Source: Schizosaccharomyces osmophilus
Lineage: Eukaryota > Ascomycota > Schizosaccharomycetes > Schizosaccharomycetales > Schizosaccharomycetaceae
Direction of reading: 5' to 3'
DNA length: 64,000 nt
NCBI RefSeq assembly: GCF_027921745.1
Contig: NC_079238.1
Span: forward strand, 4,836,001-4,900,000
Made by a program: the position numbers and the translations under genes. The notes below the pieces were generated by a model. The model worked only from the letters and a program-made list of their open reading frames with translations. It did no database searches and had not been told where the DNA came from. Numbering within the stretch: position 1 is the stretch's first letter; the number at the start of each line of letters is the position of its first letter. Of this stretch, positions 22,657 through 33,565 are shown piece after piece.

Positions 22657-24006
22657 TTAGTAGGGCCTTCTTGAAGGCTCATGTTCTCTGTGGCTTCGGT
22701 GTCTGTATGAATCATCTCGAGAACGGTAGGAAGATCGTCTGTCATCATCATAGCGACTTCTTCGGCGATAGTACCGATCATCATCAACATCATTAAAGCG
22801 ACGACTACGAGGAATATACGAGTCTTCGTTTTTTCTTCGCCTCACGTACTCTCGGTCCTCTTCGGCACGCGGCGAAGAATGACGAGGTTTGTATTCTGAT
22901 CGCTCACGACCATGACGAGGATATGGATTATCTCTTTCTCTTCGTCTATAATCTGGAGAACGTGAGCGAGGTCGAGGACGAGAATGGGAATGAGATTGAG
23001 CTTGAGACCGTCTTAATTGTTGCCTATATCGGGAGACACTTTGAGAAAAGTCAACATGAATGCGAGCGTCATCGATTAAGACATTTTGCATTTTGAAATA
23101 AGCCTTTTCAACACTGTCTTTATTATCAAACTCAATAAACGCATACTGAAGGCTGTTTCCGGTATCCTTATCTCGAATAATCTGACAGGAATTGATCTTA
23201 CCAAACCGGGAAAAAATAAGTTCCAAATCCTCATCTTGAGTAACGGGGTTCAACTTACAAACGAACAAAACATTTTCAGGAGGAGCGACATGAGCGAACG
23301 GCAAATCACCAACCATTTCTAAAGTAACGGCTTCGGCTTCTGCCTCTTGCTCTTGTTCTCGTTGGAACTTGTTTTCGTCATCCTCCTCAGAAACGAGGCG
23401 TTCTTCCTCCCCAATACGAACAGTAGCAAGTTGTTGAGGTGTCGGAGATGGTGACCTCGTTGGCTCTATGAATTGAGGAGGGTCAGGAAAAGGATCATCT
23501 AATAAAATGGTATGCTTAATGCGAATATCTCGAAAGGGTTGACCCTCATCATCACAGATAGCCTCATTAATTTTTTGTAAAGTATCGAATCCTTCTGCTA
23601 CTCGACCGAAAATAGGATAGCGGCCATCCAGGCTTTCGAGATGATCTGTGAATGTGATGAGAAATTGGCTTCCACAAACAAGCGATTCTTCATGGTGCAC
23701 CGGAATAGGGACTGTGCTCATACTTACAGTTCCAGCCCTGTTGTGACTGAGATTGGTGTGAAATTCCGCAGGGAAAAATCGATCACCGACATTCAGTAAA
23801 TTCCAAACCGAGCGTCCTCCATCTCCAGTGGGGCCTATGGGGTCACCCGTTTGACAAGTATAATTTTGTTGTATGTTGTAAAATGGAGCAAAATTGTAGT
23901 ACTTCAGTTTACAAAGCTTGAGAAAGTTCTCACAAGCTCGGGGAGCCTCTTCTGGGAGCAGGTCTATGACAAGATCACCGACCGTAGTTTCGATGAGGAC
24001 GGACAT
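22657..24006 (-). CDS. rct1: RRM-containing cyclophilin Rct1
   Basis: 449 aa from the ATG at 24006 ([12 protein letters not shown]). The open frame extends 22 codons further without an ATG. Domains: a cyclophilin-type peptidyl-prolyl isomerase (about residues 1-165), a linker, an RRM (about 243-322: [12 protein letters not shown] ... [16 protein letters not shown]), and a C-terminal Arg/Ser/Asp/Tyr-rich tail of about 100 residues. S. pombe Rct1 (432 aa) affects RNA polymerase II CTD phosphorylation and heterochromatin-linked transcription. It is convergent with sib3. Confidence 0.95.
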   Translation of the reverse strand: MSVLIETTVGDLVIDLLPEEAPRACENFLKLCKLKYYNFAPFYNIQQNYTCQTGDPIGPTGDGGRSVWNLLNVGDRFFPAEFHTNLSHNRAGTVSMSTVPIPVHHEESLVCGSQFLITFTDHLESLDGRYPIFGRVAEGFDTLQKINEAICDDEGQPFRDIRIKHTILLDDPFPDPPQFIEPTRSPSPTPQQLATVRIGEEERLVSEEDDENKFQREQEQEAEAEAVTLEMVGDLPFAHVAPPENVLFVCKLNPVTQDEDLELIFSRFGKINSCQIIRDKDTGNSLQYAFIEFDNKDSVEKAYFKMQNVLIDDARIHVDFSQSVSRYRQQLRRSQAQSHSHSRPRPRSRSPDYRRRERDNPYPRHGRERSEYKPRHSSPRAEEDREYVRRRKNEDSYIPRSRRFNDVDDDRYYRRRSRYDDDRRSSYRSRDDSYRHRSHREHEPSRRPY

Positions 24007-24845
24007 TTCTGAAAATATCCAACTTAGCCGATTTGAACGCTTATAAAAAAAAGCAAAACGTAAACTAAACAATAGGTCGTAACCGGTGTAAGGATGGGAA
24101 ACAATTGACTCGAGAAGGATATCGTAAAGAATTAGAACTGAACAAGTAGAGAGAAGTTTTCAAAAAATAATAAATATATTGAAAAAGCTTTTTGTCCACA
24201 AGGATCATAAAAAGCAAAGGAATACGTCCTTTCCCCAAGACGCGTAAAAAGGACGTTTGTTTACGGTTGGTTTTGTCGAATATGAATAGTGATGTCCAAG
24301 GATCCCTGTATGTAGCTTACCATGCTTCCTTATATTATGTTGGTAAATAAACAACCCTATTCAGTTTCTCTAATATTTTATACTTAAAAGTTTCGCTTTG
24401 CGGCTCACTTTCAATCATAAAAAACTAATTACTAAATAAAAATTTACATGATAAAAACCATAGAAAGTTATGTCAATTGATTATCGGAAAGTACAGTTCG
24501 GGTACTCTAGTTCCTCTTTCTGAAATCAAAGGACCCAAGTCAAGAGCATCAACAAAAGTATACAACCAATAGCTTTTTTGTTATAGAAATGGATACCTTT
24601 AAGGTGTATGGATATAACTGTAAGGATCAAAGACGATCCCACCCAAAGTACGATTTCTTGCAGATGCCCTCTCAGTCAACCAGGTCTCTTCATCAAGTAA
24701 CTCTTTATAGGATTGTACTGATGCACAAGTGATAGCCTTCACTCAACAAAAGAATCCTTTATTCCTATCTCCTTTTTAAGATCATAACTCTTAGTTATTA
24801 TAGTTAGTATTAGATATGATACTAGATTTCCATCATCATCAAGAA
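24007..24845. other. rct1 to tRNA pair gap
   Basis: About 840 bp: the rct1 promoter on the left and the tRNA upstream flank on the right. An isolated ACGCGT lies at 24240-24245 and a GTAAACAAACG forkhead-type motif (minus strand) is close by. No LTR or other element was recognised, although tRNA flanks are common insertion sites. Confidence 0.5.
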
Positions 24846-24926
24846 GCTTCTGTAGCTCAGTTGGTGGTAGCGTCCCTCTCATATTCTGACAGGGGAAGGT
24901 CGTGAGTTCGAGCCTCACCAGAAGCA
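24846..24926 (+). tRNA. tRNA-Met (CAT), elongator, with short intron
   Basis: The acceptor stem GCTTCTG pairs with CAGAAGC and the discriminator is A. The T arm is GTGAG-TTCGAGC-CTCAC. The anticodon stem TCCCT/GGGGA encloses CTCATA + A with 7 extra nucleotides (24884-24890, TTCTGAC) after position 37, the canonical intron site. Total 81 nt, 74 after intron removal. The sequence is the elongator type, because the initiator has a different acceptor stem. There is no T-run before the following tRNA. Confidence 0.92.
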
Positions 24927-24932
24927 TCTTAA

Positions 24933-25005
24933 GGTCGGATAGCACAGTTGGTAGTGCGCATGACTGTTAATCATGAGGTCGTGGGTTCGAGCCCCACTCT
25001 GACCG
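24933..25005 (+). tRNA. tRNA-Asn (GTT)
   Basis: 73 nt with a full cloverleaf: acceptor GGTCGGA/TCTGACC (one G-T pair), D arm GCAC...GTGC, anticodon arm CATGA-CTGTTAA-TCATG and T arm GTGGG-TTCGAGC-CCCAC, discriminator G. It starts only 6 nt after the tRNA-Met gene. Confidence 0.96.
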
Positions 25006-25007
25006 TC

Positions 25008-25014
25008 TTTTTTT
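25008..25014 (+). terminator. RNA polymerase III terminator
   Basis: A run of seven T residues two nucleotides after the end of tRNA-Asn. No equivalent T-run separates the two tRNAs, so this probably ends transcription of both. Confidence 0.85.
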
Positions 25015-26384
25015 ATATTTTTATTTATGCCCTAAAGCAATTAGCAAAAGAATGCATAAGATTGGATTCTTTGGGCGTTGGCGGTGGTACAACCAAGGGG
25101 ATGGTGAAGGTGGTTCCAAAAGAGTCCCAGTACATGGGGTAGGTTATCATATTTGTTTAAAAGATGAATTTCATTTGTAACAATGACAGACTTCCCTGTA
25201 GGTAAAGTCGCTGCTTCTATTCTAAATTGTCCGGGGGATAAATGCGGTTGTCCTTTGAGATGATAATCAAAAATGACTTCTCAGCGGAAAGTATAAACCA
25301 AAGGAAAGATTCATTGGGAATATATCTTAACTACTTCCCTGATGTCAGCGCATGGATTTGGTAAAAAGGCAAGAGAAACGCTCAGCATCTATAGATGCAA
25401 GTGCATTCTACATCCTTCATCAAGAGTGCTATTCCAGTCAGTAAGCGCTTAAGAATTGTTCAAAAGTACTTAGGTGGTTTTTTTCATCCAAGCCTGCGTA
25501 TAAAAATATCGAATTCCAAACAAAATTCTTTTGATGTTGCAGACACCTAAAACCAAAACTGCTCTGATTCAATCAAGATGTACAAAAATTCCATGTACAT
25601 AAACGAGCAGGTTTTTAAATAGGAAACGACTAGTTGTAAGGGTCTCGAATGGAATTATTCTTTTGCTTTTCTATCCTCACAAGGATGCTAGACATGATAT
25701 CAAGAACACTTTTGAAGATACGTCGTTGAAAGAAGCCGATGAATAGAAAGAAGAAATCCACAACAAAAAAACAACCATATACCAGTCCATCCCATCCTAT
25801 TTGTTATGTTGCTGATGAAGCCGGCATTCATACTGTCTGACAACAATCTTCCCATAGGACAAAACCTCTCAAAAAAAAGATCAGGAATCCAAAAGAAAGC
25901 AAAGAAATCGAGAGATAATGCTCCTAGGCGGCTGAACGAACAAGAACTGATATTCAAAGCAAGATGGCAGCCTTCTTAGGAAAAAGGAATATAAGAAATG
26001 AAAGAATGAATATAAATATAAAAAAATAAAGTTATTAAGAACAATTCACACCTCCATACTGTAGATTGGAGAAAACGACTTCTCTTTGAAAAATTCCTCC
26101 TACTGGGGCTAGGCATCCGACTACCTACCAATTGCCAATACTCACAACGGCATCAAAAAAGCTTTAATTAGGCAATTTTTGTGTCGTATTTTTAGCTAAG
26201 AAAGAAAGAAGACTTTCTTTTGTATACAAAAAATAGGGAAATCGCTTTTGGCAAAGAACTTGGTCGAACAAGGACGAAAGATTTTTCAACGATCCAGTAT
26301 TGCCAATTTTTTGAGAGAATAGAAACAAGAGTTTGGTAAAGCAAAACTAAAAAAGAGAATTTTTCTATATTTTTGAAGAGCAAG
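25015..26384. other. 1.37-kb gene-free stretch after the tRNA pair
   Basis: The longest gene-free stretch in the window. It starts at the tRNA terminator and ends at the tif213 promoter. A short G-rich segment at 25066-25142 stands out from the AT-rich surroundings. Only short frames are present and no LTR ends, repeats or RNA genes were recognised. Confidence 0.5.
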
Positions 26385-27725
26385 ATGGCTGAGAATCTTG
26401 ATATTTCAGAGTTGTCGCCAATTCATCCCGCGATCATTTCGAGACAGGCCACAATTAACATTGGTACCATCGGTCACGTAGCCCACGGTAAAAGTACAGT
26501 TGTAAAGGCTATCTCTGGTGTTCACACTGTTCGTTTCAAAAATGAATTAGAGCGTAACATTACCATCAAGCTTGGTTATGCAAACGCAAAAATTTACAAG
26601 TGCTCCAACGCCGAATGTGCTCGACCTGGATGCTATCGCTCCTATCCATCTGGAAAGGAGGACAACCCTCCTTGTGAAGTTTGTGGTTCTCCCATGAACC
26701 TGGTTCGCCATGTATCATTTGTCGATTGCCCTGGTCACGATATTCTTATGGCAACCATGCTTAACGGTGCTGCTGTTATGGATGCAGCTATGTTGTTAGT
26801 TGCTGGTAATGAGTCTTGTCCCCAACCCCAGACCAGTGAACATTTGGCTGCCATCGAAATCATGCAGTTGAAGCACATCATTATTCTCCAAAACAAGGTC
26901 GATTTAATACGTGAAGCTGCCGCTGAAGAACATTATCAATCAATCTTAAAGTTTATTAAGGGTACTGTTGCTGAGAACTCTCCCATCGTTCCTATATCTG
27001 CACAATTAAAATATAATATTGACGCTATCCTTGAATACGTTGTCAAGAAGATTCCCGTCCCAGTTCGTGACTACACCACCGATCCTCGTTTGATTGTCAT
27101 CCGTTCCTTTGACGTGAACAAGCCCGGTGCTGAGGTCGAAGACCTCAAAGGTGGTGTTGCAGGTGGTTCTATTCTTACCGGTGTTCTTCGTTTGGGTGAC
27201 GAGATTGAAATTCGCCCTGGTATTGTCACAAAAGATGAAGAAGGACGCATTAAGTGTCAACCCATTTTCTCGCGCATCGTTTCCCTTTTCGCTGAAAACA
27301 ATGACTTGAAGATTGCCGTCCCTGGTGGTCTTATTGGTGTTGGTACCACAGTCGATCCTACCCTTTGCCGTGCTGATCGTTTGGTTGGTCAAGTTCTCGG
27401 TTCCAAGGGTAATCTTCCCGAAGTATACACAGAGCTCGAAATTAACTACTTCTTACTTCGTCGTCTTTTGGGTGTTAAGAGCGGTGACAAGAGCACCACT
27501 AAGGTTCAAAAACTTGCCAAGAATGAAGTTTTGATGGTTAACATCGGCTCTACTTCTACTGGTGGTCGTGTTATGATGGTTAAGGCGGACATGGCTAAGA
27601 TTCTTCTTACCGCCCCTGCTTGTACAGAAATTGGCGAGAAGGTTGCTCTTAGTAGACGTATCGAAAAGCACTGGCGGCTTATCGGTTGGGCCAAGGTCGT
27701 TGAAGGAAAAACTCTTAAAGTATAG
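26385..27725 (+). CDS. tif213: Translation initiation factor eIF2 gamma
   Basis: 446 aa from the ATG at 26385; an upstream in-frame stretch lacks an ATG. The GTPase motifs are GHVAHGKST (P-loop), VDCPGHD (G3) and NKVD (G4). A Cys-rich zinc-knuckle-like segment lies at [11 protein letters not shown] ... CEVCGSP, as in archaeal and eukaryotic eIF2 gamma. Beta-barrel domains II and III follow ([25 protein letters not shown]). The length equals that of S. pombe Tif213. It carries initiator Met-tRNA to the 40S subunit as the core of eIF2. Confidence 0.97.
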   Translation: MAENLDISELSPIHPAIISRQATINIGTIGHVAHGKSTVVKAISGVHTVRFKNELERNITIKLGYANAKIYKCSNAECARPGCYRSYPSGKEDNPPCEVCGSPMNLVRHVSFVDCPGHDILMATMLNGAAVMDAAMLLVAGNESCPQPQTSEHLAAIEIMQLKHIIILQNKVDLIREAAAEEHYQSILKFIKGTVAENSPIVPISAQLKYNIDAILEYVVKKIPVPVRDYTTDPRLIVIRSFDVNKPGAEVEDLKGGVAGGSILTGVLRLGDEIEIRPGIVTKDEEGRIKCQPIFSRIVSLFAENNDLKIAVPGGLIGVGTTVDPTLCRADRLVGQVLGSKGNLPEVYTELEINYFLLRRLLGVKSGDKSTTKVQKLAKNEVLMVNIGSTSTGGRVMMVKADMAKILLTAPACTEIGEKVALSRRIEKHWRLIGWAKVVEGKTLKV

Positions 27726-28350
27726 TTTGGGTATTGCTATGAGCATTGTATAAGATGACTTTTGCCTTTCAGTGAAAGTGGTGTCCTTTCTGATGTATAA
27801 AATAAATGCGATTCCTTGTTTTCTTTGGAATTACCTGAAGACGTACTTGGTTCAATAGTAGATTAACTGTAAATACTTCCTTTAATTTCTGAATGAAGCA
27901 TCTAAATGAGAGAGTGTTTGATATTTATACCACTATGAAATTTGTATTTGCAATATCTTTAGCAGGAAGAATAATTGTACTGTTATCTCTTGTAATTACT
28001 TACAAAACATATGTAGTTAAAGTTCTTGAATGGCTTTTGTGGACTGGATTCAATTCCGTTTGTTTCTACTATAGAATCAATAATATTACAAACCGAACTT
28101 CTTTTGAAACTGACTGCCTGTCAAATTTCAAATCTGGTAAAACCTCAATAAACACATTCTTTGAGACAACTTTAAGCCCAAATCGTTTATTTTCTTTACT
28201 TTCCCATGCTTGATCCCTTTAACAATTCGCTTCCACTTTCCAGAGTACAATGTGACTTTGTACAATTCAGCCCTAACCTACTTCATGTGACTGCTTATGA
28301 AAGGGGAAACAACAATGCGAGAAGGAAAAGAACTACCAACATCCAACACC
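27726..28350. other. tif213-rpl11 intergenic gap
   Basis: Holds the tif213 3' region and the rpl11 promoter, including the HomolD box at 28286-28293 and a HomolE-like CCCTAACCTA at 28271-28280. A 106-codon frame at 27893-28213 has no recognisable protein character. Confidence 0.6.
28271..28293 (+). promoter_or_regulatory. HomolE-like and HomolD boxes of rpl11
   Basis: CCCTAACCTA (28271-28280, resembling the HomolE ACCCTACCCT) is followed 5 nt later by TGTGACTG (28286-28293), an exact HomolD box in inverted orientation. This paired arrangement is the standard ribosomal protein promoter of fission yeast. It lies 58 bp before the rpl11 start. Confidence 0.82.
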
Positions 28351-28875
28351 ATGGCAGAGAAGGCACAAAATCCTATGAAGGAGCTCCGTATCTCCAAGTT
28401 GGTGCTCAACATCTCCTTGGGCGAATCTGGTGATCGTCTCACCCGTGCCGCAAAGGTTTTGGAACAACTTTCTGGTCAAACTCCTGTTTTCTCCAAGGCT
28501 CGTTACACCATCCGTCGTTTCGGTATCCGTCGTAACGAAAAGATCTCCTGCCATGTTACTGTCCGTGGCCCCAAGGCTGAGGAAATTTTGGAGCGTGGTC
28601 TTAAGGTCAAGGAGTACGAATTGAAGAGACGCAACTTTTCTGCCACCGGTAACTTCGGCTTCGGTATCCAAGAACACATTGATTTGGGTATCAAGTACGA
28701 CCCCTCCATTGGTATTTATGGTATGGACTTTTATGTTGTTATGGACCGTCCCGGTATGCGTGTCACTCGCCGTAAGGCTCAACGCAGCCGTATTGGTTTC
28801 CCTCACAAGATCACTCCTGAGGACACCGTCAACTGGTTCAAGCAAAAGTATGATGCTCTTGTTACGGGGAAGTAA
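28351..28875 (+). CDS. rpl11: 60S ribosomal protein uL5 (L11)
   Basis: 174 aa, [12 protein letters not shown] onwards, matching the usual length of yeast uL5. Conserved stretches include [35 protein letters not shown] and [17 protein letters not shown]. Two in-frame ATGs occur upstream (28297 and 28315), but the first is only 4 nt after the HomolD box and both would add a non-homologous leader, so ATG 28351 is chosen. uL5 contacts 5S rRNA. No intron is seen. Confidence 0.97.
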   Translation: MAEKAQNPMKELRISKLVLNISLGESGDRLTRAAKVLEQLSGQTPVFSKARYTIRRFGIRRNEKISCHVTVRGPKAEEILERGLKVKEYELKRRNFSATGNFGFGIQEHIDLGIKYDPSIGIYGMDFYVVMDRPGMRVTRRKAQRSRIGFPHKITPEDTVNWFKQKYDALVTGK

Positions 28876-29387
28876 ATAGAAAGTTAGCCATCCAATCCTT
28901 GGTCATACTGAAATGTAATTTTGTTGGTTGAACTAGTTTTTACTAGCATATTTAGAGCTTGTTGTAATATGTAAGTAGTGTAAATTAAGTCGGAGTAAGC
29001 AATAGCAGTATTCTCGTTCTTTCAGTTGATTTATTTCGTTATTGGTATTTCATGCTTTCAGTCTTTTTCAACTTTATACTAGTCCACGAGCTTACGAACA
29101 TAGAAAGCATCTTCAATTGAACAAAAAATTTCATAAAATAACGCTACAAATCTAATCAAATCCAGTCCTTTAAGATATTGCAGACAATGCACTGCATTTC
29201 CTATCCGTAGAGAGGGCAAACCAATAGGCGTAAGAGATTGAAGTGATCATACAAAAGTCAATAGCAAAAAGTCAAATTTTTTTTTGCTGTATGGAATATG
29301 CACAGTATTATATAAATGACGCATATATATACATATCATACGCGTGATGCAAAGATTTCAATTCGCCCAAAAATAATTGTGAGCACT
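28876..29387. other. rpl11/pyr1 convergent gap
   Basis: 3' regions of two convergent genes. AT-rich; nothing else recognised. Confidence 0.5.
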
Positions 29388-32300
29388 TTATGACTTTTCT
29401 AAAACAGCACACAAGTCACCACCATTCACGGAATCACCTTGTTGCATTAACAATTGTTTTACAGCACCACTGTGGGGAGCACTGATAACAATTTCCATCT
29501 TCATTGCACTCAAAACAGCCACAATGTCACCCTTCTTCACTTCAGATCCTTCCTTAACACGAATCTCAACAATAGTACCACTCATAGGAGCAGCTACGTG
29601 TCCAGGGTTGCTAGGATCAGCACGAGCACGGGTCACAGTTTCAGTAGCTGCCTTGTTGTCCTCAATGGTAACATGACGGTTTTCACCATTCAATTCAAAG
29701 TAGACTTCACGTTGTCCAGTACGACTATTGAGAGGTCCAAGAGCAACAAACTTGATGATCAGTGTCTTACCCTTTTCAATTTCTACGTGCATTTCTTCGT
29801 TCATTTGTGGTTTCGACAAAAAGAAACGGGTGGGAATATTCGTTAAATCACCGTAACGATCAACAAATTGGCGATGATCCTCAAACACACCGGGGAATTG
29901 AGTATAAGAAGCGACATCGGCATCCGTAACTTCGCCATATTTCTCAGACAGCAACTTACGGATAGCATCAAAGTCAGCAGGGGGCAAGAATTTGCCTGGG
30001 CGATCAGACATAGGTTGACGACGTCCCTTTAAGACATGTGAACGTAGAGGCTCTGGAAATCCACCATATGGTTGACCCATTAAACCTTGGAAAAAATCAA
30101 GGAGAGATGCAGGGAACTCGAGAGAAGCAGCTCGCTCTTCAACGTCTTTTGCAGATAGCTTGTTTTGAACCATAAACTGAGCCAAGTCACCAACGACTTT
30201 AGAAGTAGGAGTGACTTTAATAACGTCACCCAAAAGATTGTTGGCTGCAACATAAGCCTTCTTCGTTTCAAACCATTGGGTACCCAATCCAAGGGAAGTT
30301 GCTTGAAATTTGAGATTAGTAAGCTGACCACCAGGGATTTCATGGTTGTAAACATCAGAGTCAGTGCCCTTGATTTCGGCTTCGAAGGGAGAGTACAATA
30401 AGCGCATCTGGCCCCAATAATTGTCGATTTCACGCAACTGATGGTTGTCAAATTCGAGCTGTCTGTCAGTGCCATCCAGCGATGCCAGGACGGCGCCCAT
30501 ACTAGGTTGGGAGGTAAGACCAGACATACTATCAGTAGCAACGTCGACGACATCAGCACCCGCTTGCAAAGCCGCAGTCATTGAAGCAACGGCGGTACCG
30601 GCAGAATCGTGACTGTGAACGTGAACTGGTAACTCAGGATACTTCGCACGAATAGCACCAATCAATATTTGAGCTGCTTTAGGCTTCAAAACACCAGCCA
30701 TGTCCTTAATACCAAGGACGTGGATACCCAAATCAACCATCTGGGTAACGAATCCCATGTAATAATCCAAATTGTATTTCTTCTTCTTCAGCATATCACC
30801 AGAATAACACATAGTAGCTTCAACAACACCACCAGCTTTCTTAGCTGCATCGATACCGAGAGCAAGATTGTTTATATCGTTCAAAGAGTCGAAAACACGG
30901 AAGATATCTATACCATTCTTCTTGGCTTGCTCACAGAAGAAATAAATTACATTATCAGGCAAGCTTGAATAACACAAACCATTTGCACCACGAAGCAGCA
31001 TCTGAAAAGGAATGTTTGGAACCAACGCACGGAGTCTACGGAGTCTATCCCAAGGACATTCGTGAAGGAAGCGCATAGAAACATCAAAAGTAGCACCACC
31101 CCACATCTCTAAAGAATAAGCATGAGCAAGGGCATGACTAGTCAAAGGAGCGATATTAACGAGATCAATGGTACGGACACGTGTAGCCAAAAGAGATTGA
31201 TGGGCATCACGCCATGTAGTATCCATGATCAAGCCAGGCTTGTGATGGCGAACCGCCTTTGCAAAAGCTTCAGGACCTTTTTCTAATAATAAGTTACGCC
31301 AACCCTTCTCAGATGGTTGGTAAACGTCAATAGGCTCCCCCTTAGGGCCAAGCAAGTTGGGCATAACGACATCAGTCTTTAGGGCGGGGTCACCATTTTG
31401 ACCCTTAATAGAGCTGCCGTTAACGGCCAAATCACCCAAATAAGCGAGAAGTTTTTGGGCACGATTACGAGAACGATGTAGCTTGAAGAGCTCAGGAGTA
31501 TCGTCGATAAACGTAGTCCAGCAGCTACCGCGGATAAAAGTTTCGTGGGAAAGAAGACTTAATACAAAGTTAATATTTGTTTTAACACCACGAACACGGA
31601 ATTCAATTAAAGAGCGAATCATTTTACGTCTGGTAAATTCATATGATGAATCACGGCAAGTACACTTGACCAGCATGGAATCATAATGCGGAGTAATAAC
31701 GGAGCCAGCGAAACCATTAGCACCGTCAAGACGAACACCATTACCGCCAGCGGTACGGTATACCTCAATTTTACCAATATCAGGAACAAAACCCTTATCA
31801 GGATCTTCCGTAGTTACACGGCATTGAATGGCAAAACCACGAACGCTGATCTTGTCTTGGGTAAGACCAATTTCGGGAAGACTGAAGCCAGCGGCGATAT
31901 GAAGCTGAGCAGAAACAATGTCGAGACCGGTGATTTCTTCAGTGATGGTGTGCTCGACTTGAATACGGGGGTTGATTTCAATAAAGTAGTGACGACCTTC
32001 CTTATCAATCAAAAACTCAGCAGTGCCTGCATTACAGTATTTAACTTCCTTAGCAATTTTAATAGCATCATCATAAAGAGACTGACGAACCTTGGGATCA
32101 AGGTCCTTGGCAGGAGCAATTTCAACTACCTTTTGATGACGACGTTGAACAGAGCAATCACGTTCGTGAAGATGGACAACATTGCCGTACTTATCAGCCA
32201 AAAGTTGAACTTCAATATGTTTTGGGCGGTCCAAGAAGCGCTCGATAAAAACGGTACCGTCGCCAAAGGAAGACAAAGCCTCGGAACGAGCACGTTCAAA

Positions 32301-32942
32301 AGACTCCTTTAAGGCATCCTGGGTACGGACAACACGCATACCACGGCCACCACCACCCATGGCAGCCTTAATAATGACTGGTAATCCATGTTCTTTAACA
32401 AAAGCTTCAGCATCCTCATAATTTTCCACAGGACCAGGAGTACCAGGAACAACGGGGACGCCGCAACGTATGGCGATGGTACGAGCCTTGGTTTTATCAC
32501 CCAAGCTATCGATAATATTAGCAGGGGGACCGACAAAAGCGATACCGGCATCACTGACTTTTTGAGCAAACTCAGCGTTTTCGGAAAGGAAACCATAACC
32601 AGGATGAATGAGGTTAGCACCCGTACGCTTCGCAATATCAACTATTTCATCGATCGCTAAATAAGAACCTACGGGAGTATATTGACCGATCCTACCAATT
32701 GGGTAAGACTCGTCAGCCTTTTGACGATGCATCGATAGCCGATCCTCATGGGAGTAGACGGCTACTGTGTGCATTGACAACTCATGAGCGGTGCGGAAAA
32801 CTCGAATTGCAATCTCTGATCGGTTTGCAACTAATACTTTGGAAAACTTCTCACCTAACAAAGAAGCACGCTTTTGCAGCTTGCTGTAAGGATTTGTATT
32901 TGTGCTCGGCACTGCAAATAAAGCTTCATAATGGTTGTCCAT
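29388..32942 (-). CDS. pyr1: Pyruvate carboxylase
   Basis: 1184 aa from the ATG at 32942 (MDNHYEALF); the frame is open five codons further upstream without an ATG. Domains in order: biotin carboxylase with ATP-grasp (about residues 30-490; GGGGRGMRVV, HLHERDCSVQRRHQK, ITEEITGLD), the carboxyltransferase (about 560-840; DTTWRDAHQSLLATRVRT, HSHDSAGTAV), the tetramerisation/allosteric region, and a C-terminal biotinyl domain with AMKME, target Lys near residue 1148. No mitochondrial presequence is visible, which agrees with a cytosolic yeast enzyme. It converts pyruvate to oxaloacetate for anaplerosis and gluconeogenesis. Confidence 0.98.
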   Translation of the reverse strand: MDNHYEALFAVPSTNTNPYSKLQKRASLLGEKFSKVLVANRSEIAIRVFRTAHELSMHTVAVYSHEDRLSMHRQKADESYPIGRIGQYTPVGSYLAIDEIVDIAKRTGANLIHPGYGFLSENAEFAQKVSDAGIAFVGPPANIIDSLGDKTKARTIAIRCGVPVVPGTPGPVENYEDAEAFVKEHGLPVIIKAAMGGGGRGMRVVRTQDALKESFERARSEALSSFGDGTVFIERFLDRPKHIEVQLLADKYGNVVHLHERDCSVQRRHQKVVEIAPAKDLDPKVRQSLYDDAIKIAKEVKYCNAGTAEFLIDKEGRHYFIEINPRIQVEHTITEEITGLDIVSAQLHIAAGFSLPEIGLTQDKISVRGFAIQCRVTTEDPDKGFVPDIGKIEVYRTAGGNGVRLDGANGFAGSVITPHYDSMLVKCTCRDSSYEFTRRKMIRSLIEFRVRGVKTNINFVLSLLSHETFIRGSCWTTFIDDTPELFKLHRSRNRAQKLLAYLGDLAVNGSSIKGQNGDPALKTDVVMPNLLGPKGEPIDVYQPSEKGWRNLLLEKGPEAFAKAVRHHKPGLIMDTTWRDAHQSLLATRVRTIDLVNIAPLTSHALAHAYSLEMWGGATFDVSMRFLHECPWDRLRRLRALVPNIPFQMLLRGANGLCYSSLPDNVIYFFCEQAKKNGIDIFRVFDSLNDINNLALGIDAAKKAGGVVEATMCYSGDMLKKKKYNLDYYMGFVTQMVDLGIHVLGIKDMAGVLKPKAAQILIGAIRAKYPELPVHVHSHDSAGTAVASMTAALQAGADVVDVATDSMSGLTSQPSMGAVLASLDGTDRQLEFDNHQLREIDNYWGQMRLLYSPFEAEIKGTDSDVYNHEIPGGQLTNLKFQATSLGLGTQWFETKKAYVAANNLLGDVIKVTPTSKVVGDLAQFMVQNKLSAKDVEERAASLEFPASLLDFFQGLMGQPYGGFPEPLRSHVLKGRRQPMSDRPGKFLPPADFDAIRKLLSEKYGEVTDADVASYTQFPGVFEDHRQFVDRYGDLTNIPTRFFLSKPQMNEEMHVEIEKGKTLIIKFVALGPLNSRTGQREVYFELNGENRHVTIEDNKAATETVTRARADPSNPGHVAAPMSGTIVEIRVKEGSEVKKGDIVAVLSAMKMEIVISAPHSGAVKQLLMQQGDSVNGGDLCAVLEKS

Positions 32943-33565
32943 GTCTTCTGTTTCCACCTCTCTTCAATGCCTTATGCTCTTTTCTATATGAAGTGGTTAT
33001 TCAAGGCAAAAGGAAACGATAATGGTTGTTGGTTAAAAGCAGGATTGTCGGTTCCGTTGAAACCTCATGACACCATCGGCCCAAAGATGATGAATGCTGA
33101 TATAGAGTAAGCGAGAATATTATCAAAAAAAAACCCTCGTACTATTAACTCCACCAATCAAATGCCTTAAAACCTCAGTTGATACCCGCAGTATCCGCCT
33201 TGACCCAATCACCAATTCAACAGATAAACCTTACCGAGATAAGCTTTGAAATGTCGTATTAGCAGCGAATGCTATTCGATAACGGCTGATGACATTACGT
33301 TAAGCCATCTCTATCCGATCAAATAAAGACGCGAACTTTAAACTTAGTTAAATCCAGAAACCACGCACCGGCTTGCTGTGACGCACTAACTGGAATCTGA
33401 TGGAAAAAGCACAGGGAATAGAAAGCAAAAGGATCGAAAATAGCAATTTTATAGGATACAGACGTTTGTAGTGTATAGAATTCAGAAGAGAAAGAAATCC
33501 ATGGGTCCTCATTTGGTTTCCTTTTTAATTTGCAACCTTGCAAAAAAAAGTCATGATTCGCAAGT
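32943..33565. other. pyr1 upstream gap
   Basis: Promoter region of pyr1 and 3' region of the HAD gene, both on the minus strand. No feature recognised. Confidence 0.5.

Noticed and set aside
25700-25957. 85-codon minus-strand frame with hydrophobic stretches in the tRNA-tif213 gap
   Set aside because: Lacks an ATG at its start. Hydrophobic content is expected from T-rich DNA.
24007-26384. Possible LTR or retrotransposon remnant near the tRNA pair
   Set aside because: Fission yeast elements can sit near promoters and tRNAs, so I looked for terminal repeats and coding remnants; none could be recognised.
27893-28213. 106-codon frame upstream of rpl11
   Set aside because: It ends shortly before the rpl11 promoter, has an erratic composition with no domain, and nothing is expected here in S. 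pombe.
31686-32312. 208-codon plus-strand frame inside pyruvate carboxylase
   Set aside because: Antisense shadow of the biotin carboxylase region.
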